In this document: piece after piece, positions 33,962-41,663 of the stretch | How the letters are laid out: each line of letters begins with the position of its first letter | How positions within the stretch are numbered: position 1 is the first letter of the stretch | NCBI GenBank assembly: GCA_011056835.1 | Contig: DSDU01000004.1 | Span: forward strand, 1-41,663 | DNA from: Deltaproteobacteria bacterium | Lineage (GTDB): Bacteria > Desulfobacterota > Syntrophia > Syntrophales > UBA6807 | Length of the DNA: 41,663 bases | Direction of reading: 5' to 3' | Position numbers and translations under genes: made by a program | The notes under the pieces: generated by a model | Told to the model about the DNA's origin: nothing | Database searches by the model: none | What the model saw: only the letters and a program-made list of their open reading frames with translations

Positions 33962-34726
33962 TTATCTAAGAACGCCTTCTTTGGCGAGCGCCTCAATGAA
34001 AGCAGTTATGTCAGATGGTTCTGCCGTGAACTTCACGCAGTTCCGTTCCATGCTCGCCGCCGTCATGCTTACTGTCCGCAATGTCGGTTCATATGCAGAT
34101 GAAAGATCGTCTTTGGTAATCGTGATAACTTCTTTCTTTGAGGCCGTCAAGGTATCCTTAACGCCGGGAATCCGGGGATTATTGATGTCGGGCACGACCG
34201 TTACCAGTGCCGGCATCGGCGCCGCCGTAACTTCGATACCCTCCTCGACCTTGCGTTCTGCGATAATCCGGTTGCCGTCGATGGTCAGTTTCTGAACAAA
34301 CGAAATACAGGGTATGCCCAGGGTTTCCGCAAGGCGCGGTCCCACCTGTCGGGCATAGAGATCGCTTGAGCCCTCGCCGCAGATGATGAGGTCGTAATCA
34401 AGCTTCCTCCCGATGACATCGGCAAGAATGGCCGCCGTCTGTGACGGTTCCAGATTTTCAAAAGACGGATCACTGATGAAGCAGGCTTTGTCAGGTCCGC
34501 GGGAAAGGGCATCTTTCAGCCCCTTCGTTCCGCCCGGTATACCGACTGTCAGGGCGATGACGGTTCCGCCATGTTCTTCTTTTATCCGGGCTGCCTCTTC
34601 GATTGCGTTGCGATCATAGTCGCTGAGTTTGTAGTTGACCGATCGCATATCCAGTTCTCCCGACGAACCGGCCCGGATATATGCTTCATCTATGACCCAT
34701 TTAAAACAGGCTATAATGTTGGGCAT
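33962..34726 (-). CDS. etfB: Electron transfer flavoprotein, beta subunit
   Basis: AMP/flavin-binding beta subunit (254 aa). Family features: NIIACFKWVIDE start, NYKLSDYDRNAIEEAARIKE, GGTVIALTVG, and the LIICGEGSSDLYARQVGPRLAE segment that binds the second cofactor. It resembles FixA in length and order. It precedes etfA with a short gap, with coordinated translation, and follows the acyl-CoA dehydrogenase gene after a 189-base gap holding a hairpin. Confidence 0.94.
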   Translation of the reverse strand: MPNIIACFKWVIDEAYIRAGSSGELDMRSVNYKLSDYDRNAIEEAARIKEEHGGTVIALTVGIPGGTKGLKDALSRGPDKACFISDPSFENLEPSQTAAILADVIGRKLDYDLIICGEGSSDLYARQVGPRLAETLGIPCISFVQKLTIDGNRIIAERKVEEGIEVTAAPMPALVTVVPDINNPRIPGVKDTLTASKKEVITITKDDLSSAYEPTLRTVSMTAASMERNCVKFTAEPSDITAFIEALAKEGVLR

Positions 34727-34855
34727 CGTTCACCACCTCGTGTTGACGGAAAATAAAAGGTAAATCCTCGTTCGAAGGATATGCACGCCTCCCCGGTGTC
34801 CTTACTGAAAACCTATCCGGTCAACCAGGTTTTTCTGACGGCGACCGGTTGAGAA

Positions 34856-34889
34856 CGTTCACCGGCACTCGAACGAGCGCCGGTGAACG
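34856..34889. repeat. Intercistronic hairpin between acd and etfB
   Basis: Perfect 11-bp inverted repeat (cgttcaccggc / gccggtgaacg) around a 12-base loop, no T-run. It may act as an mRNA stabiliser or partial attenuator setting different levels of acd and etfBA. Weaker TCAACC/GGTTGA arms sit at about 34821-34852. Confidence 0.6.
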
Positions 34890-34915
34890 CTGGTAATCAG
34901 TGTACAGGGCGTATG

Positions 34916-36055
34916 TTATCTCAGAACGTTTCCGGAGATCACCATTCGCTGTGCCTCCGATGTTCCTTCGTATATCTCGGTTATTTTGGCGTCACGGAAC
35001 AGGCGCTCCACCTTTGCGCCTTTAACGTAACCGTAACCACCGTGGATCTGCACTGCTTTGGTTGTGTGCTTCATGGCCGCTTCGGCGGCGAACAACTTGG
35101 CCATCGCGGCCTCTTTGCTGAAGGGTACACCCTGATCCTTCATCCATGCCGCACGATAGGTGAGAAATCGGGCCGCGTCGAGATCCGTCGCCATGTCGGC
35201 GATCATCCATGAAATTGCCTGCTGCCGCGCGATCGGTTTCCCGAACTGAACCCGTTCTTTCGACCATTTGATGGATTCGTCGAGCGCCGCCTGGAGAATA
35301 CCTACCGACTGGGCCGCGATTCCCACGCGACCGTGATCAAACCCGGTCATGGCCAACATCAGACCGGCGCCTTCCTTGCCGATGAGGTTTCCTTTCGGTA
35401 TGCGACAGTTCTTGAAGAGCATTTCAGATGTCTGAGAGGATCGAAGGCCCATTTTGTTGAAATGCTCACCCGCCTGCATACCCGGGGTCCCCTTTGGAAC
35501 GATGAAAGCGCTCATCCCCTTTCGTCCCGCCTCCTTATCGGTCCATGCAAAAACAAAGTACGTATCGCCGGTGGGCCCGTTCGATGTAAAAGTCTTCACC
35601 CCGTTCAGGACATATTCATCGCCTTCCAGGACGGCGGTCGATGTAGCGGACATCACGTCGGTTCCGGCACCCGGCTCGGTCAGGACAAAGGCCCCCAGTT
35701 TCTCTCCCTTTGCCATGGGGATAAGATATTTCTGCTTCTGATCCTCATTTCCGAACAGGAGCGTCAACATGCATGCGATGCCCACATGAATCGACACGGT
35801 GAATCCCGTGGAGGAGCATGATCGGGACAGTTCCTCCACGACAAGGGCATGAGTCAAATAGTCCGCTCCGGCGCCGCCGTATTCCGTGGGAATCGGAATG
35901 CCCATCCAGTCCCCCGCAGCAAGCTTCTGGAAGAGCTCCCCGGGATGTCGACTGTTTTCATCGATTTCCGCGGCGATCGGGTCGACATAGGTTTCGGCGA
36001 ATTCACGCATGTTTCGGCGAATCAGTTCCTGTTCTTCCGTTAATTTAAAATCCAT
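34916..36055 (-). CDS. Acyl-CoA dehydrogenase (short/medium-chain type)
   Basis: FAD enzyme introducing the 2,3-double bond into acyl-CoA and reducing ETF (379 aa). FVLTEPGAGTDVMSATSTA, FTSNGPTGDTYFVFA, and VQIHGGYGYVKGAKVERLFRDAKITEIYEGTSEAQ are canonical; catalytic Glu363 lies in IYEGTSE, the pattern of butyryl/medium-chain enzymes, unlike the IVD-like gene at 12983. GAGGAGG precedes the ATG. It lies between fixX and etfB in a co-directional run, so it is the likely electron donor to this ETF. Chain length preference cannot be read. Confidence 0.93.
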   Translation of the reverse strand: MDFKLTEEQELIRRNMREFAETYVDPIAAEIDENSRHPGELFQKLAAGDWMGIPIPTEYGGAGADYLTHALVVEELSRSCSSTGFTVSIHVGIACMLTLLFGNEDQKQKYLIPMAKGEKLGAFVLTEPGAGTDVMSATSTAVLEGDEYVLNGVKTFTSNGPTGDTYFVFAWTDKEAGRKGMSAFIVPKGTPGMQAGEHFNKMGLRSSQTSEMLFKNCRIPKGNLIGKEGAGLMLAMTGFDHGRVGIAAQSVGILQAALDESIKWSKERVQFGKPIARQQAISWMIADMATDLDAARFLTYRAAWMKDQGVPFSKEAAMAKLFAAEAAMKHTTKAVQIHGGYGYVKGAKVERLFRDAKITEIYEGTSEAQRMVISGNVLR

Positions 36056-36169
36056 ATGTGCCCTCCTCTTTTTATGTTATGCCGTTTTTATTCATACCTT
36101 CACGGTGAGCCCATGTTCTCTCCTCGGAAGGATCATCCCCTGCATAGTTTGATGTGCAGCCACGCTGTC

Positions 36170-36454
36170 TCAGCCGAAGCGGAATTGCACGCCGGCGCCG
36201 CCGTCGGGATAGTTCCAGTCCAGCACGTCCTTCCCGCAGGCGATACGACAGGTCCCGCATTCGAGGCAGCCGTCGATAGTGAGAGTGACCGCACCGTTTT
36301 CGTTTTCACTGTACAGACCGGCAGGACACACGAGAATCGCCTTTTTCAGCCGGGGATCTTTTTCCATTCCCGGTTTTATCGTGATGTGCGGCTTCGGACC
36401 GGGCTTGAAGACATCAAGCCCCAGTTTCGCTTTCAACTCCATGGGATCGCTCAT
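36170..36454 (-). CDS. fixX: FixX-type ferredoxin-like protein
   Basis: A 94-residue ferredoxin-like partner of FixC. Cys cluster CLECGTCRIAC gives Cys63, 66, 69 and 73 for one 4Fe-4S centre, with CPAGLY (Cys43) as in FixX. It would pass electrons between FixC and quinone. The start codon overlaps the fixC stop by 4 bases (ATGA), indicating coupled translation. Confidence 0.92.
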   Translation of the reverse strand: MSDPMELKAKLGLDVFKPGPKPHITIKPGMEKDPRLKKAILVCPAGLYSENENGAVTLTIDGCLECGTCRIACGKDVLDWNYPDGGAGVQFRFG

Positions 36455-37737
36455 ATCTTCGTCGCCTTTCTGAAATCTTTGAACATGGAAAGCATTTCAC
36501 TGATCGTCAGATACCGCCTGATCGTCGTATACAGCCGGTTCTTCGATCCTGCCGGCACTTCATAGATGTCTTTCATGATGTTTCCGAACAGATCCGGGTA
36601 ATGACTCAGTATTCTCGGGTCATCCAGCACCGTCGGTGTTTCCCTGAAATTCTTGAAATCCTCCAAGACGAAACTGTTTTCAAGCATGGTCTTGTATACC
36701 GACAGCATCTCAGTGCCGTAATCACCGGCGTCTTTTGCCTGCAGCACCGTCTGAGCGGCGTAATAGCCGGAGGCGAGCGCGTATTCCATTCCTCTCACGG
36801 TAACGCCGAGATTCAAGGCCAGTCCTGCGGCGTCACCGGCGACAAGAATACCATTCCCCGAAAGGGCGGTCAATGACCGATATCCTCCTTCGGGGATGAC
36901 ATGAGCCGAGTATTCCACGGTCTGTCCCCCCTTGATCAAGGCGGCCACTTCGGGGCGGTTTTTGAATCCGTCAAGAAATGCCGGCGCTTCCATCGACGGT
37001 TCGTCGTCGGTGAGCGCTTTGATACCGATGACAATACCGAGACTGATACTATCCTTGTTGGTATAGAGAAAACCCCCGCCGAATTTTCCCTTGGTAATGT
37101 CGCCGAAGAAAAGACGGGCCGTTCCCTCGTTCCCTTCAAGATTAAACCGGGCGTTGATGATATCGGCATCGAGTTCGATAACCTCCTTGATTCCTACGGC
37201 ATAATCGCCGGGCAGGCCGGGTCGGCGGAGTCCCGCTTTCTCCGCGATGAGCGAGAGCACTCCGTCGCAGGCAACCACCACATCGGCATGAAGGTCGTCA
37301 CCGCCGGTGAGGACGCCGCTGATTTTTCCGTTATCGATAATCACATCGTCTACTTTTGCTGAACTCAGGAGCATGGCGCCCTGTGCTTCCGTCTGTTCAG
37401 CCAGCCACCGGTCAAACCGGGAGCGCAGGACGCTGTAGCTTTGATAGGGTTCCCGGCACAGCTCCCTGCCGTGATAATCCACGGTGATGGAACGATCCTT
37501 GGACATCATGCTGAACCCTTCGTGGGTAATGAAACGCTCAAAGGGCGCCTGGTCCCAGAGATCGGGAAACAGGTCGCGGACAGGATTGACATAGAGACGC
37601 CCGCCGGTGACGTTTTTTGATCCCGGATAGTCCCCCCGCTCCAATAGGATGACTTCGAGTCCCTCCCGGGCCATCGTATATGCAGCCGCCAGACCGGCAA
37701 GACCGGCCCCGACAACGATCACATCGAACTTTTCCAT
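36451..37737 (-). CDS. fixC: FixC, ETF-quinone oxidoreductase-like flavoprotein
   Basis: FAD flavoprotein of the FixC/ETF:QO family (428 aa), mediating electron transfer between ETF and the quinone pool; in FixABCX systems it takes part in flavin-based bifurcation. Dinucleotide-binding motif GAGLAGLAAAY begins at residue 10, DYPGSKNVTGGRLY follows, and LVAGDAAGLALNLGVTVRGMEYA carries the second FAD motif. The frame opens at 37815, but the ATG at 37737 (MEKFDVIVVGAGLAG) is the family start, with AAGGA just before it. It heads the run fixC-fixX-acd-etfB-etfA. FixC lacks the C-terminal ferredoxin domain of ETF:QO, which FixX replaces. Confidence 0.92.
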   Translation of the reverse strand: MEKFDVIVVGAGLAGLAAAYTMAREGLEVILLERGDYPGSKNVTGGRLYVNPVRDLFPDLWDQAPFERFITHEGFSMMSKDRSITVDYHGRELCREPYQSYSVLRSRFDRWLAEQTEAQGAMLLSSAKVDDVIIDNGKISGVLTGGDDLHADVVVACDGVLSLIAEKAGLRRPGLPGDYAVGIKEVIELDADIINARFNLEGNEGTARLFFGDITKGKFGGGFLYTNKDSISLGIVIGIKALTDDEPSMEAPAFLDGFKNRPEVAALIKGGQTVEYSAHVIPEGGYRSLTALSGNGILVAGDAAGLALNLGVTVRGMEYALASGYYAAQTVLQAKDAGDYGTEMLSVYKTMLENSFVLEDFKNFRETPTVLDDPRILSHYPDLFGNIMKDIYEVPAGSKNRLYTTIRRYLTISEMLSMFKDFRKATKI

Positions 37738-38133
37738 AATCCTTGATTCCCTCTTTATTGTGTTGATCACGCCGCACCAAAATCCGTAACCCATTTTGCC
37801 GTAAAGTTCAACCACAAAGAAGGAAACTTATACGTTCAGATCAAATGCCGGCCGGGGAATCCCCGCTGTGGATAAGGGACCTGGATGATGAGATAATGGG
37901 ATAAACCCCGTGAGCATCCGAGAAAAAAGATGTGAATGCACATGATTGACAGTCAATATTTTGGGATGTGCGACGGCTCACGACTGTTGTGTGAGACAGT
38001 AGTGACTGCAATCCTGCCATTGCTGCACCCTTTGCCGGGTTTGAGGTAGACAGCAGTCATCAATTCAAACATTAACAGCGCATGTCGCCGTGTCATTCAT
38101 GCATTGAAGATTGTCACATGAAATTGATGTGAC
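37738..38133. other. Spacer upstream of fixC
   Basis: No gene seen. The stretch 37932-37957 holds two adjacent palindromes, ATGTG-AATG-CACAT and ATTGAC-A-GTCAAT. A GCAAT/ATTGC pair lies at about 38011-38026. A clear fixC promoter is not visible. The hairpin TTGTCACAT/ATGTGACAA is at 38111-38135. Confidence 0.4.
37945..37957. promoter_or_regulatory. Palindrome upstream of fixC (possible operator)
   Basis: Perfect ATTGAC-A-GTCAAT, 208 bases before the fixC start, in a spacer otherwise lacking features. Its length and symmetry suit a TetR-type repressor, a family that often controls fatty-acid oxidation; no such regulator gene is in the window. Confidence 0.4.
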
Positions 38134-38170
38134 AAAAATAAAGAGGCAGGGCCACATGACCCTGCCTCTT
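38134..38170 (-). terminator. Terminator of the PEP-CTERM gene
   Basis: 11-bp inverted repeat aagaggcaggg (38141-38151) / ccctgcctctt (38160-38170); on the minus strand it is followed by a T-rich tail (tttatttttg). A second perfect 9-bp hairpin lies just beyond, at 38111-38135. Confidence 0.75.
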
Positions 38171-38227
38171 CAAGTGCTAGTAAAATAAAAACCACAATTT
38201 TAAAAAACCGTCAAGCCACTTGTTAAG

Positions 38228-38977
38228 CTAAAACTTCCTCCGCAACCCCGCCAATCCGATCAATCCAAACCCAAGAAGCAGCATAGTGGTCGGTTCGGGA
38301 ACAGGGGTTTCGTGAAGGAGAATTGATGTATCAATGCGAAAATTTGATTCGGTTGTATGCCGTTCGGCAAAAAACAGATCGAAATTATAGTCATTACCGT
38401 TCTCTAATCCTAATGTGTCCAAATTTACACTGCCGCTGATAGCGCTATGAATTCCCCCCAGGTCAACAACAAGCTGCCCGTCGATAAAAACCCACAAATC
38501 ATCGTCTCCGGTGAATGAAAAGGTTTCGCCACCCAGGTAGGTGAAGCTGGTATGAATCTCGAAAGTAAAATGGTAGTTGTGAGATCTCCCTTCGTTTCCT
38601 AACAACTTGTTGTCAATAGGAAAGAACGAATTATTGCTGTATGAATAGACATTGCCGGAACCTCCATTATCAAGGGTTATAGTAAAGCTGTCGGTCATGT
38701 TGACGCCAACAACATCGTTGTACCATTCATTGAATAGAGACAAATCACCGGGCATTGAGGACGTTGTTTTTGTGGTGCGTACCGGTTTTTCGTCAAGTCC
38801 CAATTGGTTTTCAACCAAGCCCGTGACATGTCCGTCAATTGAACTTTCGAAGTGGGGATGAGAGGAATTGAAATCACGTATCGTGCCCGTCAAACTAATC
38901 GTATCCGCCTGCGCCATTCCCACCAAACCAAAGATCAATAGCACGGATGCTAGTCCTGCAAAGTATTTCTTCATCAT
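38228..38977 (-). CDS. Fibro-slime domain protein with PEP-CTERM sorting signal
   Basis: A 249-residue exported protein. Signal peptide: [18 protein letters not shown] then VGMAQA. The body matches the fibro-slime domain: [59 protein letters not shown] and [18 protein letters not shown]; this domain is related to PA14-type folds. The C-terminus [20 protein letters not shown] plus RRKF is a PEP-CTERM tripartite signal, so it should be processed by an exosortase and displayed in the extracellular matrix. No exosortase gene lies in the window. GGGGG precedes the start by 5 bases. It is controlled by a sigma-54 promoter. Confidence 0.92.
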   Translation of the reverse strand: MMKKYFAGLASVLLIFGLVGMAQADTISLTGTIRDFNSSHPHFESSIDGHVTGLVENQLGLDEKPVRTTKTTSSMPGDLSLFNEWYNDVVGVNMTDSFTITLDNGGSGNVYSYSNNSFFPIDNKLLGNEGRSHNYHFTFEIHTSFTYLGGETFSFTGDDDLWVFIDGQLVVDLGGIHSAISGSVNLDTLGLENGNDYNFDLFFAERHTTESNFRIDTSILLHETPVPEPTTMLLLGFGLIGLAGLRRKF

Positions 38978-39060
38978 TCATTCCCCCTTATAATAATTAT
39001 TTTTAATATCTGATGTTCTCCTGCCAGGCGTTGAGCGTGTGTGATAAACTTGATAATTAT

Positions 39061-39080
39061 ATTTGCAAAATACATGCCGT
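39061..39080 (-). promoter_or_regulatory. Sigma-54 promoter of the PEP-CTERM gene
   Basis: Minus-strand CGGCATG-TATT-TTGCAAAT: GG and GC are exactly 10 bases apart as in RpoN -24/-12 promoters; the -24 T is replaced by C. The start is predicted near 39053, about 76 bases before the ATG. Confidence 0.7.
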
Positions 39081-39141
39081 TTCGTAACCAATTGAATAAA
39101 GGTAAGATTTAAAAATTATTGCCTTTCAAGCCTTTTCACAG

Positions 39142-39160
39142 TTGTAAAGAAATCCGACAA
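39142..39160 (-). promoter_or_regulatory. Upstream repeat 1 (probable activator-binding site)
   Basis: Core ttgtaaagaaatccgacaa, with TTGT/ACAA ends, embedded in a longer match (39133-39166) to the copy at 39222-39255. It lies 64-82 bases upstream of the -24 element, a usual distance for sigma-54 activators. Confidence 0.6.
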
Positions 39161-39230
39161 TTTTTTGCTCCGGACGTGCATGGCCGTGCTGAATCCCTTG
39201 ACAGGGCTACATCAACGCAAACTTTCACGA

Positions 39231-39249
39231 TTGTAAAGAATCCCGACAA
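39231..39249 (-). promoter_or_regulatory. Upstream repeat 2 (probable activator-binding site)
   Basis: Core ttgtaaagaatcccgacaa, matching the first copy at 17 of 19 positions, in the same orientation and 89 bases further upstream. The conserved flanks include TTTCAC and a T-run. Confidence 0.6.
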
Positions 39250-39259
39250 TTTTTTCATT

Positions 39260-39719
39260 ATTTTACAATTCTCGTATTTTTCAAGATTTTTGTAGATCAG
39301 CGTATATGTTTTCATTTTAAAAAATCAGAAAGCGACTTGTAATATTGAAAGTGGTTTTTTACATTCATAATAATACGCAATAGCTGTACGTGTTGGCAGT
39401 GAAAATTATTTCATTCAATAAAACACACCAGTCTTGCCGGAATTCACAGGACTGCCAAGATATATGATGGCCTCTGTTCAGTGGGAAGCGCCGCGAAAGA
39501 AACCCTTGTCGTTGAAGAGGCAAGGGGACAGCTGTCGACTGCGTGGGTCCACTGTTTCAAATACAGGCAGATTAGCGCTGGTTCTTGTTGACCAGTAGAA
39601 TAAGAAACAGTTCGATCGTACCCTTAGGCACGACGGATCATGTTGACCGGAGGTGCACGAATGTGGTAGTTTCTCTCTGGATAATTCGGGACAATCGTAA
39701 GGAAACTCCCGATAACAAC
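39260..39719. other. AT-rich spacer between the PEP-CTERM gene and htpX
   Basis: No gene seen in about 460 bases. The part nearest the PEP-CTERM gene is strongly AT-rich, which would favour DNA bending; the part near htpX is balanced. No clear htpX promoter was identified. Confidence 0.45.
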
Positions 39720-39736
39720 AGGAGGAACTATTGAAA

Positions 39737-40627
39737 ATGAAAAGGATTTTGCTTTTTCTTGCGACTAATATCGCAGTGTTGGTTATTTTAAGCATTGTTC
39801 TCAGACTACTCGGAGTTGACCGGATACTTGATGAGAGCGGCGTCGGTCTCAATATGACCAGTCTTCTCATATTTGCGGCTGTATTCGGGTTCGGCGGGGC
39901 ATTCATTTCACTCGCCATGTCGAAGTGGATGGCAACACGCCTCACGGGAGCCGCTATCATCAAGGCTCCCCGCAGTGAGGGGGAACTGTGGCTGCTTGAT
40001 ACGGTTAAAAAGCAGGCCGCGGTAGTCGGTATCGGTATGCCCGATGTAGCGGTCTTCGATTCTCCCACGCCCAACGCCTTTGCCACCGGGATGAATAAAA
40101 ACAAAGCGCTTGTAGCGGTCAGTGAGGGATTGCTCCGCAGCATGAACAGGGATGAGGTTGAGGCGGTTCTCGGTCATGAAATGAGTCATGTTGCCAACGG
40201 CGACATGGTTACCCTCACGCTCATACAGGGTGTGGTCAATACCTTTGTCATTTTTATTTCCCGGGTGGTGGGTCACTTCGTCGACAGGGTGATATTGAAA
40301 AACGAGGAAGGACACGGAATCGGTTTTTTCATTACCACTATTGTTGCGCAGATTGTTTTTGGTATCCTGGCCAGTGTCATTGTGCTCTGGTTCAGCAGAC
40401 AGCGGGAATATCGGGCAGATGTGGGCGGCGCACACCTGGCGGGACGTGAAAAAATGATCTCCGCCTTGGAAAAACTTAAAAAAGGGATTCAGGAACCCCT
40501 CCCGGAGCAGATGTCCGCCTTCGGTATCAACGGCAAGCCTGTCACGCATGGATGGAAGGTGCTCTTCATGAGCCATCCCCCTCTAGAAGACCGAATAGCG
40601 GCTCTGAGGGGCGCAACGATGCTGTAA
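39737..40627 (+). CDS. htpX: HtpX membrane zinc metalloprotease
   Basis: Inner-membrane M48 protease for misfolded membrane proteins, complementary to FtsH (296 aa, typical). Two N-terminal membrane helices (about 5-24 and 42-62), zinc motif HEMSH at 147-151 within [16 protein letters not shown], two further membrane helices, the EYRADVGGA segment with the third zinc ligand, and a C-terminal [13 protein letters not shown]. The ATG at 39737 gives [15 protein letters not shown] as in known HtpX; an in-frame TTG at 39731 lies nearer to AGGAGG and could be the start. It stands apart, with no obvious operon partner. Confidence 0.94.
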   Translation: MKRILLFLATNIAVLVILSIVLRLLGVDRILDESGVGLNMTSLLIFAAVFGFGGAFISLAMSKWMATRLTGAAIIKAPRSEGELWLLDTVKKQAAVVGIGMPDVAVFDSPTPNAFATGMNKNKALVAVSEGLLRSMNRDEVEAVLGHEMSHVANGDMVTLTLIQGVVNTFVIFISRVVGHFVDRVILKNEEGHGIGFFITTIVAQIVFGILASVIVLWFSRQREYRADVGGAHLAGREKMISALEKLKKGIQEPLPEQMSAFGINGKPVTHGWKVLFMSHPPLEDRIAALRGATML

Positions 40628-40917
40628 TAATGACGACCTGTGTGCAATTACGATCCGTGAGATTCGGTATTGTATCTTTGTCGGTGTTAAGATGGCCGTC
40701 ACAGAGTGGCAAAATTGAAAACGGATGAAGACAGATCATAATTAAAGCAGGTCAACACAGATGTAAAACAGGTGTCTTCTTGATGTTGTTCTTGAGAGCA
40801 TCTGATGTTGCAGCGTTTTCGATATATGAACCCTTATGGTGAGTGACTGAAAAGGAATTACCAGAACATTATCAGCCGTCTTTTTGCAGACATCAAACAT
40901 GAAAGTCGAGGTTTGCC
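40628..40917. other. Spacer upstream of the Gly-rich protein gene
   Basis: No gene or convincing promoter seen. It contains TTTGTCGG at about 40678-40685, half of the upstream-repeat motif found before the PEP-CTERM gene, without the second half. Confidence 0.35.
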
Positions 40918-41562
40918 ATGGAAAAGAAATTTATTATATTGTTAACCTTGATAATGTGTTTGTCGGTTCCCGTCACCTTGGCATACTCCTACGGAGGCGG
41001 AAGTGGAGGCGGCGTTTCACAGGCGGAAGACAGTTCTTTCGGCGGCGGGGCGGTGAGTTGGGCGCCGAATCCGAACGGAGCCGATGTCATAGGCTCTTCC
41101 ATATGGAGTGGACGGCCCGAAAACCTGGAAAAAGGACCTTATCAACCTGACAAGGCAGTTGAAGATGCCGAGCAGGAACTTCTTGACGGTTTCAGGAGCG
41201 GACAATACAGCGCCGATGAGGTTCAAACCAATCTTGAGTGGGCCCAAAAGGTGGGAATTTCAATATCCAACGAGGCACAACAAACACTCAACAGCATTAA
41301 AAATCCTCCCAAGACACCGATCAAACCACAGACAGCACCTGTCAAATCTGGTGAATTAACTACAAAACAGCAAAATAAAGCTGTTAAAGTCATCGACATA
41401 ATGAATGAGTATTATAAGCTGAAAGACAAACGTAAGGAGCAGGGGAGGCCATTGACCAAGGCTGATTTATACGGCCTCGGTGCAAAAAGTGAAATGAAGG
41501 ACAAGGTTCCCGACGAGGTTAAGAAATACGTCGACAAGGCATTCGATATATTTGGATTTTAA
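40918..41562 (+). CDS. Exported Gly-rich hypothetical protein
   Basis: A 214-residue protein with a signal peptide (MEKKFIILLTLIMCLSV, then PVTLA-Y) and a Gly/Ser-rich segment after cleavage (SYGGGSGGGV, SSFGGGA). The rest is hydrophilic and helical with Pro/Lys-rich stretches (IKNPPKTPIKPQ) and no recognised family or PEP-CTERM signal. GAGG precedes the ATG. A gene starting with almost the same residues begins 70 bases downstream at the window edge, so this is probably the first of a tandem family of secreted proteins of unknown function. Confidence 0.7.
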   Translation: MEKKFIILLTLIMCLSVPVTLAYSYGGGSGGGVSQAEDSSFGGGAVSWAPNPNGADVIGSSIWSGRPENLEKGPYQPDKAVEDAEQELLDGFRSGQYSADEVQTNLEWAQKVGISISNEAQQTLNSIKNPPKTPIKPQTAPVKSGELTTKQQNKAVKVIDIMNEYYKLKDKRKEQGRPLTKADLYGLGAKSEMKDKVPDEVKKYVDKAFDIFGF

Positions 41563-41632
41563 CTATTGTAAAAGCATGGTGCTGTTCATGGAGCCGAGAA
41601 ATCGTTGCGGCAGACCTCAAAGGAGGCAACAC

Positions 41633-41663
41633 ATGGAAAAGAAACTAATCTCTGCGATACTTG
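41633..41663 (+). CDS. Start of a likely paralogue of the Gly-rich exported protein (3' truncated)
   Basis: ATG behind AAAGGAGG (5-base gap) opens MEKKLISAIL, close to MEKKFIILLT of the preceding gene, and the window ends 10 codons in. The similar start and strong ribosome site suggest a tandem relative, but 10 residues cannot prove it. Confidence 0.5.
   Translation, partial: MEKKLISAIL

Noticed and set aside
39478-40143. 221-codon minus-strand frame overlapping htpX
   Set aside because: Ser/Thr/Pro-rich shadow translation of htpX and its leader; no family similarity.
39908-40576. 222-codon minus-strand frame inside htpX
   Set aside because: Antisense shadow of a well-supported gene.
40721-40917. 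Sigma-54 promoter before the Gly-rich protein gene
   Set aside because: A TGGCA occurs at about 40706 but there is no GC at the required 10-base distance.

Overview
The window looks like a chromosomal stretch of an anaerobic deltaproteobacterium (Desulfobacterota, possibly Syntrophales-like). This is inferred from gene content: a K+-dependent membrane pyrophosphatase, two acyl-CoA dehydrogenases, an ETF plus FixC/FixX electron-transfer module, PilT paralogues, a Cam-type gamma-carbonic anhydrase, GYD and GerMN proteins, sigma-54 regulation and a PEP-CTERM surface protein. I see no rRNA, tRNA, CRISPR array, insertion sequence or intact prophage.

Layout. 1-3.3 kb: the C-terminal 9/10 of a membrane pyrophosphatase with a clear terminator, then ychF with its own promoter. 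3.5-6.4 kb: a small acidic protein behind a well-spaced sigma-54 promoter, next to a GAF-GAF-AAA+-Fis sigma-54 activator. 6.5-9.8 kb: a GerMN lipid- or membrane-anchored protein, a second-type EF-G and a broken reading frame. 10-11.6 kb: an operon of coiled-coil peptide, HD phosphohydrolase and TPR lipoprotein. 12-12.7 kb: a decayed metallo-beta-lactamase-fold gene. 13-14.2 kb: an isovaleryl-CoA-dehydrogenase-like gene with its terminator. 14.4-17.2 kb: a LysM protein translationally overlapping a PP-loop/NFACT-R thiolation-type protein. 17.4-19.3 kb: GYD and DUF4301 proteins. 19.4-22.4 kb: a PilT, PilT-like and degenerate-receiver operon from a strong promoter. 22.5-23.9 kb: coaE and a Cam-like carbonic anhydrase.

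24-28.9 kb: a small conserved protein, rfbB divergent from a HAD hydrolase with a membrane-anchored hypothetical, and a diverged GpsA-like dehydrogenase overlapping it tail to tail. 29-31.8 kb: a spermidine-synthase-like methyltransferase followed by ftsH. 32-37.8 kb: a minus-strand run fixC-fixX-acd-etfB-etfA plus a hypothetical gene, which would carry electrons from acyl-CoA oxidation through ETF to FixC and on to quinone and/or ferredoxin. 38-41.7 kb: a fibro-slime PEP-CTERM protein behind a sigma-54 promoter with two upstream 19-bp repeats, htpX, and a secreted Gly-rich protein whose likely paralogue starts at the window edge.

Most intergenic control elements reported here were read by eye from -35/-10 or -24/-12 consensus and spacing; none is experimentally supported. 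The regions I consider most worth a second look are the sigma-54-controlled PEP-CTERM gene with its paired upstream repeats, the sigma-54 promoter beside the GAF-type activator, the degenerate receiver in the PilT operon, and the two broken genes at 6.8-7.05 and 12.06-12.7 kb.
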